DNA of 35,746 nucleotides from a virus. A program made the position numbers and the translations under genes. The stretch covers positions 1-35,746 of IMG/VR virus record IMGVR_UViG_3300037487_000802; one strand, given 5' to 3'. Below the pieces are notes generated by a model. That model was not told the DNA's origin, ran no database searches, and was given only the letters and a program-made list of their open reading frames with translations. The stretch's first letter is position 1; each line of letters begins with the position of its first letter. Positions 14,652 to 21,223 of this stretch are shown here, piece after piece.

Positions 14652-14805
14652 GAAATCCAACGCTGGAAGAAAACCTGTGCCTGATAAGAAGGTGCAGGTT
14701 TCTATGTATGTATTAAGCTCGCAAATTGAAAAGTTTGGTGGGCTTGACGAGTTTAAACAAGCCTTGTATGATTTCGTGGCTTTGCGTTCTCAAAATGGGG
14801 CATAA
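14635..14805 (+). CDS. Small GRKPVPDKK-type protein, possible DNA binder
   Basis: 56 residues from the ATG at 14635. A basic N-terminus with GRKPVPDKK is followed by VQVSMYVLSSQIEKFGGLDEFKQALYDFV: strand, helix starting SSQI, turn FGG, helix. The layout recalls small ribbon-helix-helix proteins and is shared with the C-terminus of the protein at 4037. The stop codon TAA (14803-14805) lies within GCATAAC, the first arm of the attC-like element, exactly as in integron cassettes. Confidence 0.6.
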   Translation: MKSEVKKSNAGRKPVPDKKVQVSMYVLSSQIEKFGGLDEFKQALYDFVALRSQNGA

Positions 14806-14927
14806 CGGTTTGCATAAGACCAGTAAAGGAATGCGAGCGATGAACTATCAAGATACACAACAGGCTGAACGGGCTACGATGCTGAAATTACCGATACAAC
14901 CTTTATTGGTTTTATGCGGTGTTATGG
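14800..14927. repeat. attC-like imperfect hairpin element
   Basis: Outer arms CATAAC (14801-14806) and GTTATG (14921-14926) flank unequal spacers of 5 and 3 bases. Then comes an 18-bp inner stem, 14812-14829 with 14900-14917, whose only departures are two G-T pairs. A 70-base loop lies inside. Outer core, asymmetric spacer, inner stem, variable loop, and the stop codon of the gene placed in the first core are the features of integron attC sites. R' would be GTTATGG at 14921-14927. AACGG 14804-14808 can also pair with CCGTT 14932-14936 before TCTTT, as in the copy at 13779. Confidence 0.65.
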
Positions 14928-14983
14928 GCTGCCGTTCTTTCAAAATATAGCCTTGGACGGGCTTTGTAAAATCCAATAAGATT

Positions 14984-15307
14984 ATGGACAAAATAATGAT
15001 TAGCCAACCTATGAATGGCTTTACAGAAGAACAAATTGTAGAAACAAGAAATCGTTTTTTACAGTTTGCTGAAAAAGAAAACTTAGAAGTTGTAAACACT
15101 TACTTTCAAGATGAATGGTATTCAAAAGATGCTATGACTGGACGTGGAGTGGTGCAAATCCCATTATGCTTTTTAGCGAAATCAATCGAAAACATGAGCC
15201 TTTGCCATAAAGCATATTTTGCTAAAGGTTGGGAAAATGCAAGAGGTTGTAAAATTGAGCATGAGGTAGCTTTGCAATATGGATTAGAGATAATCCACGA
15301 GAATTAA
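14984..15307 (+). CDS. DUF4406 (nucleoside deoxyribosyltransferase-like) protein
   Basis: 107 residues. The start MISQPMNG (5-12) and the block FAKGWENARGCKIEHEVALQYGLEII (79-104) match DUF4406, a family related in fold to nucleoside 2-deoxyribosyltransferases (ISGPMSG start, GWxxSRGxxxE middle). E93 and E95 are candidate catalytic acids. Phage members may act on modified nucleotides or nucleotide signals, but substrates are unknown. It is the first gene after the intact attC-like element, 57 bases past its R' core, and so probably a cassette gene itself; the hairpin at 15320 follows it. Confidence 0.75.
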   Translation: MDKIMISQPMNGFTEEQIVETRNRFLQFAEKENLEVVNTYFQDEWYSKDAMTGRGVVQIPLCFLAKSIENMSLCHKAYFAKGWENARGCKIEHEVALQYGLEIIHEN

Positions 15308-15319
15308 GAGTTTCGGGTT

Positions 15320-15349
15320 CGTAGGACTGTTCTTCGGAGCGGTCTTACG
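15320..15349 (+). terminator. 13-bp hairpin with TTCG loop after the DUF4406 gene
   Basis: Bases 15320-15332 pair with 15337-15349 (13 bp including three G-U pairs) around a TTCG tetraloop, a very stable RNA turn. No T-run follows, so it could be a terminator of unusual type, an RNA-processing site, or a core of another recombination element (CCATAAC follows at 15355-15361). A second imperfect palindrome, 15366-15386, follows. No gene is seen in 15308-15439. Confidence 0.55.
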
Positions 15350-15439
15350 GTTGCCCATAACTAAGATATACACGCAATGCGTATATACACCCAATTTGGA
15401 TCGCTATACGCAACTAACATAATAAGGAGGAAAACAAAA

Positions 15440-15805
15440 ATGACATCAAATGAGCTAAGAATTGGAAATTATATCGAATGGGTTGGTAAACACGAAGATT
15501 CAAGAATTTTAAAGTTAAAAGATTTTAATATTGTTTGTGAATCTTTAAATAATAACGAACCTTATTTTAAGCCTGTTCCAATAACTGAACAGCAATTATT
15601 AAGGTTTGGATTTAAAGATTGTGGTTATACTTTTGAATTAAAGAGAAAAACAAAATCATTTATTTTCACATGGTATTCAAAAGAAGTCTTAACTGGCAAA
15701 CGAAGTGGATGGTATTGCAAAAAGTATGAACACATAAAATATGTTCATCAGTTGCAGAACTTATATTTTGCTCTTACAGGAGGAGAATTGTTATTAAAGA
15801 AATAA
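15440..15805 (+). CDS. LRIGNY-type phage protein, unknown function
   Basis: 121 residues from ATG 15440, chosen because a strong AAGGAGG (15424-15430) precedes it by nine bases; the frame is open from an ATG at 15377 that lacks such a site. The pattern ELRIGNYIEW, then PVPITEQQLLRFGF and a C-terminal KYVHQLQNLYFALTGGEL, is that of a family very common in Bacteroidota phages and mobile elements. Its role is unknown. The same 18-base leader as at 15421-15438 occurs before the next gene. Confidence 0.8.
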   Translation: MTSNELRIGNYIEWVGKHEDSRILKLKDFNIVCESLNNNEPYFKPVPITEQQLLRFGFKDCGYTFELKRKTKSFIFTWYSKEVLTGKRSGWYCKKYEHIKYVHQLQNLYFALTGGELLLKK

Positions 15806-15817
15806 GGAGGAAAACAA

Positions 15818-16036
15818 ATGGAAAATAAAGAATCTAAATTAGACTTAGTCTCATTATCTGACAGTCTTGATACTGCTCTAAAGAATGAGACTAAAGAAAG
15901 TTTAACCGAATGGTTGGAGAGTGGAAGAAAAGAAACTACTACACAATATTGTAACCACGATTTTGTTATAAAATATGGTGGATATGAATGCCAGAACTGC
16001 GGTATTGAATATGATGAAATTAATAAACTAAACTAA
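15818..16036 (+). CDS. Small zinc-ribbon-like protein
   Basis: 72 residues. An acidic, helical N-terminal half leads to YCNHDFV...GGYECQNCGIEYDE, where C, H and the CQNC pair could bind one zinc. A strong AAGGAGG site (15804-15810) overlaps the stop codon of the gene before and is unusual for this genome, implying high translation or reinitiation. Function is unknown. Confidence 0.7.
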   Translation: MENKESKLDLVSLSDSLDTALKNETKESLTEWLESGRKETTTQYCNHDFVIKYGGYECQNCGIEYDEINKLN

Positions 16037-16040
16037 ACAA

Positions 16041-16202
16041 ATGGAAATATTAACAGACATCGGAATACTTGCATTATGGGTAACGCTCATCGTTGTTACT
16101 CTTTTAGTAATCGCTTTCTTTGCTCTCCGGGAGCCAGACCCCGTTGACGAATGGGATGAAATAGACGGTCACGACTACACAGATCAGGAAGAATGGAGAT
16201 AA
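16041..16202 (+). CDS. 53-residue membrane microprotein with acidic tail
   Basis: 53 residues: one hydrophobic helix (8-28, GILALWVTLIVVTLLVIAFF) and a strongly acidic tail (EPDPVDEWDEIDGHDYTDQEE). It starts four bases after the preceding stop. Its charge pattern is the opposite of the basic-tailed microprotein at 4381. Not recognised. Confidence 0.6.
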   Translation: MEILTDIGILALWVTLIVVTLLVIAFFALREPDPVDEWDEIDGHDYTDQEEWR

Positions 16203-16234
16203 TTTGATATTGTTAAAAATATTATTTAATTTTG
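16203..16234 (+). promoter_or_regulatory. Consensus promoter TTTG-N20-TAATTTTG
   Basis: TTTG 16203-16206, a 20-base spacer and TAATTTTG 16227-16234 fit the Bacteroidota consensus. Transcription should start near 16239, ten bases before the ATG at 16249. It could drive the genes up to the methyltransferase and terminase. Confidence 0.75.
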
Positions 16235-16248
16235 ATCAAAATATCACA

Positions 16249-16395
16249 ATGAAAAAATGTATCGAATGTGATGAATTATACGAAGACGAATTAATTGATG
16301 AGTCGGGTAAATGTGAGATGTGTGCCGAAATCGATCCGTGCGAAGACTGCAACCTGTTTTGTAAGTCAAGATGTCTAAAAGGACTTAAATTTTAA
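16249..16395 (+). CDS. 48-residue protein with eight cysteines
   Basis: 48 residues from ATG 16249, placed just downstream of the promoter. Cys at 4, 7, 22, 25, 31, 34, 38 and 42 make four CxxC-like pairs, enough for two zinc sites in a double-ribbon or treble-clef-like arrangement. It is acidic between the pairs. Such mini zinc proteins in phages often bind host RNA polymerase or other proteins; that is inference. Confidence 0.7.
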   Translation: MKKCIECDELYEDELIDESGKCEMCAEIDPCEDCNLFCKSRCLKGLKF

Positions 16396-16397
16396 TT

Positions 16398-16628
16398 ATG
16401 TACTACTATTTGAAACCACAGCATTTTATGTTCTCAAGGATCGGTCATCACAACGAAGAGATCATAATCGACAAGCTCAACACAAGAGTGATTCAGTTCA
16501 TGACAATCAATGATCCTTATTCAAAATTCAACATCGAACAAGTGACCAAAGAACAATACATGAGATATAAGAAATTAGCCTTATTTAGACTAAATAAAAA
16601 TGAAGACACTACTAAAAATATTCGATAA
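16398..16628 (+). CDS. Small protein, unknown
   Basis: 76 residues, basic and aromatic-rich (MYYYLKPQHFMFSRIGHH), with a helix near EQYMRYKKLALF. Not recognised. It begins two bases after the Cys-rich gene and overlaps the next small gene by 29 bases, so it belongs to the same transcript. Confidence 0.6.
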   Translation: MYYYLKPQHFMFSRIGHHNEEIIIDKLNTRVIQFMTINDPYSKFNIEQVTKEQYMRYKKLALFRLNKNEDTTKNIR

Positions 16629-16719
16629 CATACTTGAAATATACGGAGCTTTGATACTCGGACTATTGACTTCAGCCCTGATATTTATTACATTTGCAAT
16701 AATTGACAAAATGATATGA
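16600..16719 (+). CDS. 39-residue membrane microprotein
   Basis: 39 residues with one long hydrophobic stretch (about 9-35, ILEIYGALILGLLTSALIF onward) between short basic ends. It starts inside the preceding gene in another frame, and its stop overlaps the ParB-like start as ATGA. This coupling and the clear membrane helix favour a real gene. It may be an anti-host or superinfection-exclusion peptide, but there is no motif for this. Confidence 0.55.
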   Translation: MKTLLKIFDNILEIYGALILGLLTSALIFITFAIIDKMI

Positions 16720-17243
16720 AACTCAACGAAATAAAAGAAAATCCATCAAATCCAAGACTTATTAAAGACGATAAGTTTAAAAAGTTACTAAAGTCTATTA
16801 AAGATTTCCCTCAAATGATGTCACTTCGTCCTATTATCATTGACGAAAACAACATAATACAAGGCGGCAATATGCGATTTAAAGCACTCAAAGAATTGGA
16901 CTACAAAGAGATACCAGACGAATGGGTAAAGCAAGGGAAAGACCTAACAGAAGAACAATGGAAAGAGTTTGTAATCAAGGATAATGTAGGCTTCGGTGAG
17001 TGGGATTGGGATGCGCTGGCAAATGAGTGGGATAGTGAACAGTTGACGGAGTGGGGAGTTGATTTGCCGGATTTTACCGACTATTCAGATAAAAACAAAG
17101 AAATCGACACCGAAAGTTTTGACGATGAAATGATAATCAAACTGAAATACACGGAAGAGGATTATTTGAAAGTCAGGGATCAACTGGCAAAAGTAGCATC
17201 TTCGCCGGAAATGGCAGTTTGGAAACTATTAGGAAATGAGTAA
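16716..17243 (+). CDS. ParB/sulfiredoxin-fold domain protein
   Basis: 175 residues. The N-terminal 60 residues carry the ParB-like nuclease/CTPase fold signature: NPSNPR, RPIIIDENNIIQGGNMRFKALKEL, with GGNMR (50-54) in the place of the GERR/GxxR motif. The rest is acidic and helical. In phages such ParB-like proteins are often encoded next to DNA methyltransferases, as here: its end overlaps the C5 methyltransferase start by eight bases. Substrate binding or guidance of methylation is assumed; partition is unlikely. Confidence 0.82.
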   Translation: MKLNEIKENPSNPRLIKDDKFKKLLKSIKDFPQMMSLRPIIIDENNIIQGGNMRFKALKELDYKEIPDEWVKQGKDLTEEQWKEFVIKDNVGFGEWDWDALANEWDSEQLTEWGVDLPDFTDYSDKNKEIDTESFDDEMIIKLKYTEEDYLKVRDQLAKVASSPEMAVWKLLGNE

Positions 17244-18279
17244 AGGACATTTATTCCCGTACAAATGGAATTTAGCGGATGGTTATCCGGCTAAAGGAAT
17301 AAGCAAACACGGTTTAAAAGTGTTTGGTACTTTCATTTGTGGCGGTGGTTCTACAATGGGTTATAAATTAGCTGGGTTTAATCATTTGGGCGGTGTTGAA
17401 ATTGACCCACCTATTGCAGATGTTTACAAAACAAATCATAAACCGAAGCATCTTTATAATTTAGATATTAGAGAATTTAATAAACTTATTGATTTACCTA
17501 CTGAATTATTTAATTTAGATATTTTGGACGGTTCTCCACCTTGCTCAACTTTTAGCATGGCTGGTAGTCGTGAAAAAGCGTGGGGCAAAGAAAAAGTATT
17601 TAGAGAGGGACAAGCAAAACAAAGTCTTGATGATTTAGTTTTCGTTTATTGCGATACAATCATAAAACTACAACCAAAAGTATTTTTATTAGAAAACGTA
17701 AAAGGTATTATACAAGGTAATGCAAAGGTTTATTCAAAAAATATAGTTAAGAAAATGACTGATGCAGGTTACAAAGTGCAAGTTTTTTGCCTTAACGCTG
17801 CATCAATGGGAGTGCCACAAAAACGTGAACGTGTATTTTTTATAGGACACAAAAAAGAATATAATTTACCGAAATTAAAATTAGAGTTTAGTGAGGTATC
17901 TATAAAAATGGATTTTTTAGAAAGCAATAATGAATTAAATAAAGACGGTAAATTATACAGCGATTGGCTACAAAGAAAACAAGGAGATAAAAATTTCGGA
18001 GATGTTTGTTTAAGAACAGAAGGAGTTCAAAAGTCTTTTGGCAGAGTTTTATTATCTAAAACTGATTATGTACCAACTATTGTGAGCGGTAATCAATATA
18101 TTTATTTTGATAAATTCGTAGAAGCAAGTAAAAAAGATTATTGCCAAATTGGCACCTACCCACTTGATTACAACTTCAAAAAAATAGAACCTAAATATTT
18201 AATCGGTATGAGCGTACCGCCGGTGATGACCGCTCAAATATCAAATCAGATTGCAAAACAATGGTTCAAATTAATTTAG
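17236..18279 (+). CDS. C5 cytosine DNA methyltransferase
   Basis: 347 residues with the usual order of C5-methyltransferase motifs: motif I FGTFICGGGSTMGYKLAGF (30-48), motif IV GSPPCSTFSMAG with catalytic Cys103, motif VI LLENV (E153-N-V155), motif VIII QKRERVFFIG (195-204) and the closing GMSVPP near 330. The target-recognition region is about 210-310. There is no restriction enzyme beside it, so protection of phage DNA from host restriction is the likely role. Together with the beta-class enzyme at 12418 it gives the phage two different modification activities. Confidence 0.92.
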   Translation: MSKGHLFPYKWNLADGYPAKGISKHGLKVFGTFICGGGSTMGYKLAGFNHLGGVEIDPPIADVYKTNHKPKHLYNLDIREFNKLIDLPTELFNLDILDGSPPCSTFSMAGSREKAWGKEKVFREGQAKQSLDDLVFVYCDTIIKLQPKVFLLENVKGIIQGNAKVYSKNIVKKMTDAGYKVQVFCLNAASMGVPQKRERVFFIGHKKEYNLPKLKLEFSEVSIKMDFLESNNELNKDGKLYSDWLQRKQGDKNFGDVCLRTEGVQKSFGRVLLSKTDYVPTIVSGNQYIYFDKFVEASKKDYCQIGTYPLDYNFKKIEPKYLIGMSVPPVMTAQISNQIAKQWFKLI

Positions 18280-18294
18280 ATTAAAAATAGATCA

Positions 18295-18708
18295 ATGTCA
18301 AAAAAAGGAGGTGTTCCGCAAAATCTTATTCCTGCAAAGAAAGGAGAGGTCAGAAATCCCGATGGAAGGCCACGCAAAACGATCTCGGTCGTTAATGCCG
18401 AACTTGAAAGGCAGGGTTATACAGAAGCATCAAAGCAGGATATAACGTCCTGTTATCTTCGATTGATTCAAATACCAGTCCCGGAACTTACAAAGATGGT
18501 GAGCGACAATACACAACCATCATTAGTTCGGATCGTTGGTAAGGCTGTATTATCAGGTAAGGGTTTTGATGTGATCGAAAAGATACTTGACAGGGGCATA
18601 GGTCGGGCAACTAATACGACAGAAGTAACCGGGAAAGACGGAAAAGAGCTGAACACAACTATTATAGTTCAGTCACAACAGGCAAAAGACGATGATGATA
18701 AGCTATGA
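18295..18708 (+). CDS. terS: Small terminase subunit-like protein
   Basis: 137 residues. GEVRNPDGRPRKT at 18-30 is the GNPxGRPxG-type start seen in DUF5681 and small-terminase-like phage proteins; the middle is helical. Its place directly before the large terminase, overlapping it by four bases, supports the role of recognising the packaging site. It is short and partly by-position, so the call is moderate. A packaging site may lie within or close to this gene, but none can be read. Confidence 0.65.
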   Translation: MSKKGGVPQNLIPAKKGEVRNPDGRPRKTISVVNAELERQGYTEASKQDITSCYLRLIQIPVPELTKMVSDNTQPSLVRIVGKAVLSGKGFDVIEKILDRGIGRATNTTEVTGKDGKELNTTIIVQSQQAKDDDDKL

Positions 18709-19844
18709 CGATGCTAACGACAACAGTTTACGAGAGAAATCTACATGAATATGTTGGGGGATCATCATTAATAGTCAATCAAGGCGGTACAAGATCATCT
18801 AAAACCTATTCAGTACTGCAATTACTCGTTAGGATAGCGGAAAAATCAAAAGATCCGTTAATAATATCGGTAGTTTCAAAAGCTTTGCCTCATTTAAAGC
18901 TGGGAGCAATGCGAGATATGGACTCTATTTTAATTTCAAGGGGGTATATTCCTGACTTAATAAAAAATCATACTGATAACTATTACAGGGTAGGGAAATC
19001 AATTATTGAGTTCTTTGGTACTGACAATATCGGTAAAGTTCACGGCCCAAGTCGTGATATATTATTTGTAAACGAAGGAAATTATATAAAGTATGACATT
19101 TATGACCATTTGGCGGTAAGAACAACAAAGACGATATTTCTTGATTTTAATCCTAATCGCTCATTCTGGTATCACGATGAAATACAAGGTAAACAGCCTC
19201 ATTCATTTATTAAGTCTACCTATCTTGACAATAATCACTTATCTAAAGAACAAATAGAACGAATAGAAGCTAAAAAACATCACCCGTATTGGTGGCAAGT
19301 GTACGGATTAGGCGAATTAGGCAAGCTAGAAGGCACAATATTTGATTGGCAATGGGGGACTTTTGATGATTCGCTCCCTTACATATACGGTCTTGACTTC
19401 GGGGTAAAAGATCCGGACGCAATGGTGAAGGTTGCGATTGATCAACCTAATAAAAAGATATATTGGAAGCAGGAAATCTATCAAAATAGCCTTTCTACTC
19501 CTCAATTAGGGACAATAATCAAGGCAAGAAACGTCGGGAATCATTTAATTGTTGCGGATAATGCCGGGTTAAGAACGATAATGGACTTGCGAAATACAGG
19601 ATTAAACATTGTTGCAGTAAAAAAGCCACGTATATTGGAGCGTATCAAATTTTTATGGGATTATCAACTAATTATTGATCCAGGTAGTAATGATTTGGAG
19701 CAAGAATTAAACACTTATGTATGGTTAGATAAGAAGGGTGAGATACCAATTGACGAGTATAATCATTTATGTGACGCAGGGGGTTATGCCTCATATTACT
19801 TCTCTCCAGCGTATAAAAAAGGAAATTACGTCATAAAAACGTAA
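18705..19844 (+). CDS. terL: Terminase large subunit
   Basis: 379 residues. The ATPase part has Walker A GGTRSSKT (27-34) and Walker B ILFVNEGN (119-126, E124 catalytic). The RNase H-like nuclease has D231 (GLDFGVKDP), D285 (VADNAG) and D357 (LCDAGG). All five landmarks are present although the protein is shorter than the 420-560 residues usual for the family. It drives DNA packaging into proheads through the portal. A second Met at codon 3 is an alternative start. Confidence 0.92.
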   Translation: MTMLTTTVYERNLHEYVGGSSLIVNQGGTRSSKTYSVLQLLVRIAEKSKDPLIISVVSKALPHLKLGAMRDMDSILISRGYIPDLIKNHTDNYYRVGKSIIEFFGTDNIGKVHGPSRDILFVNEGNYIKYDIYDHLAVRTTKTIFLDFNPNRSFWYHDEIQGKQPHSFIKSTYLDNNHLSKEQIERIEAKKHHPYWWQVYGLGELGKLEGTIFDWQWGTFDDSLPYIYGLDFGVKDPDAMVKVAIDQPNKKIYWKQEIYQNSLSTPQLGTIIKARNVGNHLIVADNAGLRTIMDLRNTGLNIVAVKKPRILERIKFLWDYQLIIDPGSNDLEQELNTYVWLDKKGEIPIDEYNHLCDAGGYASYYFSPAYKKGNYVIKT

Positions 19845-19846
19845 TT

Positions 19847-19870
19847 GTAAAATAAAATATATAATTTTAC
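19847..19870. repeat. Inverted repeat GTAAAAT...ATTTTAC before the portal gene
   Basis: GTAAAAT 19847-19853 and ATTTTAC 19864-19870 have a 10-base AT-rich spacer, 21 bases before the portal ATG. The arms are those of the palindrome at 6844. TAATTTTA here is also close to the -7 consensus, so it may be a weak promoter or a phage-specific operator. Confidence 0.4.
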
Positions 19871-19891
19871 ACTAAATTAATCCGCAGAAAA

Positions 19892-21223
19892 ATGAATATA
19901 TGGCCATTTACTTCCAAAAAATCTTATGATCAGGTAGATAATCCGCTAAAAAATACCCTTCTTAAAGCTATTTACTCAATGCAGATGCATTCAGGAGTGG
20001 CTCAGGTGATGGATGACAACCCTACGGCGTACATAAAGCAAGGATATTCTGGTAACTCGGATGTATATTCGATCATTAACCGGATCATTCGAATGAGTTC
20101 ACAAGCACGACTTGCGTTGTACACTCTTGAAAATGGCAAATGGATTGAAGTAACCGATCATGAGTTAGTTAAGTTCATCAAGCAAGTCAACCCAACAATG
20201 AAGACAAGCGACTTCATTCAGGGTCATTTGATTTATAAACTGTCAATTGGTAACTCCTATTGGTACAAGCCACTCATTGAAAGCGGAGTAAACAAGGGCA
20301 AGACAAATGAAGTTTGGTTAATGCCGTCCAATAATGTTGAGATATTAGCCGGGAAATCATGGATGAATCCCGTCGGGGGGTATCGCTTGGTGACTAATTC
20401 AACCATTGAATTTAATGATAAAGAGGTTTATCATGCGAAGTTCTTTAATCCTTTATTCGGGGAGTATGGCTCACTTTATGGGCAGTCCCCACTAAAGGCT
20501 GCAGCCGAAACGGTAAGCAAACAAAACCAAGCAGAGATAACCGAACTTAAACAGTTTGAGAATCAATCACCTCCATACCTACTCTATCGGGATGTTCAGG
20601 ACGCTATCATGGGAGGTCTTAACTCTCAGCAACGAGAAGAAGTTCAGGACTTATTTAAGGATTACAACAAAAAGTATAAATCAGGTCATCCGCTTGTTCT
20701 ACCCGATAAATTTGGGATGCTGAATCTTGGTATCAGTCCCGCAGACTTGAAGATACTTGAATCATCACAAGAAGGGCGAAGAATACTATGTAACATCTAC
20801 GGCATACCCTCAGAACTGTTTAATGACAAATCATCAGCAACATATAATAACGTAAGCGAAGCAAAGAAGGACGCTTGGAATAACTGCATCAAGCCTAATC
20901 TTAATGACTTTGCCGATGATATGACTTCTTTCCTTATCTCCTCTGTCCCGGCATATGCAAATGAAAACCTATTCTTTGCCTTTGACTACTCGGATGTTGG
21001 GGAGCTACAAGGCGATAGAGCTGTTCAGGTGCAATGGATGCGTCAGGCTTATTGGACACCTAACCAAATCCTTGAAGCAACGGGACAACTCCCGGTTGAT
21101 AACCCTTACATGAATGAGCCATGGATGGGAATGGGTGAGAGTCCGTTATCTGTGTTGACAGCTCCGACAGAACCACTGCCGATTAAAGACTTTGGCGATT
21201 ACGACATATTGAACAGGAAATGA
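19892..21223 (+). CDS. Portal protein, HK97 family
   Basis: 443 residues, the normal size of HK97-type portals. Recognisable parts are SDVYSIINRIIRMSS (helical wing start), GNSYWYKP, MPSNNVEILAGK, FNDKEVYHAKFFNPLFGEYGSLYGQSPLKAAAETV and the stem/crown region with EGRRILCNIYGIPSELFND. The portal forms the dodecameric ring through which DNA passes. The gene overlaps the MuF gene by four bases. Confidence 0.92.
   Translation: MNIWPFTSKKSYDQVDNPLKNTLLKAIYSMQMHSGVAQVMDDNPTAYIKQGYSGNSDVYSIINRIIRMSSQARLALYTLENGKWIEVTDHELVKFIKQVNPTMKTSDFIQGHLIYKLSIGNSYWYKPLIESGVNKGKTNEVWLMPSNNVEILAGKSWMNPVGGYRLVTNSTIEFNDKEVYHAKFFNPLFGEYGSLYGQSPLKAAAETVSKQNQAEITELKQFENQSPPYLLYRDVQDAIMGGLNSQQREEVQDLFKDYNKKYKSGHPLVLPDKFGMLNLGISPADLKILESSQEGRRILCNIYGIPSELFNDKSSATYNNVSEAKKDAWNNCIKPNLNDFADDMTSFLISSVPAYANENLFFAFDYSDVGELQGDRAVQVQWMRQAYWTPNQILEATGQLPVDNPYMNEPWMGMGESPLSVLTAPTEPLPIKDFGDYDILNRK

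Noticed and set aside
14726-14950. Open frame of 74 residues
   Set aside because: It overlaps the gene at 14635 in another frame and then runs through the attC-like hairpin; its start has no supporting signal.
15377-15439. Upstream start for the LRIGNY-type protein
   Set aside because: The start at 15440 has AAGGAGG at good distance and begins with the family's conserved N-terminus; the extra residues come from the palindromic segment.
13785-15440. Diversity-generating retroelement
   Set aside because: No reverse transcriptase gene anywhere in the window and no template/variable repeat pair with A-specific differences.
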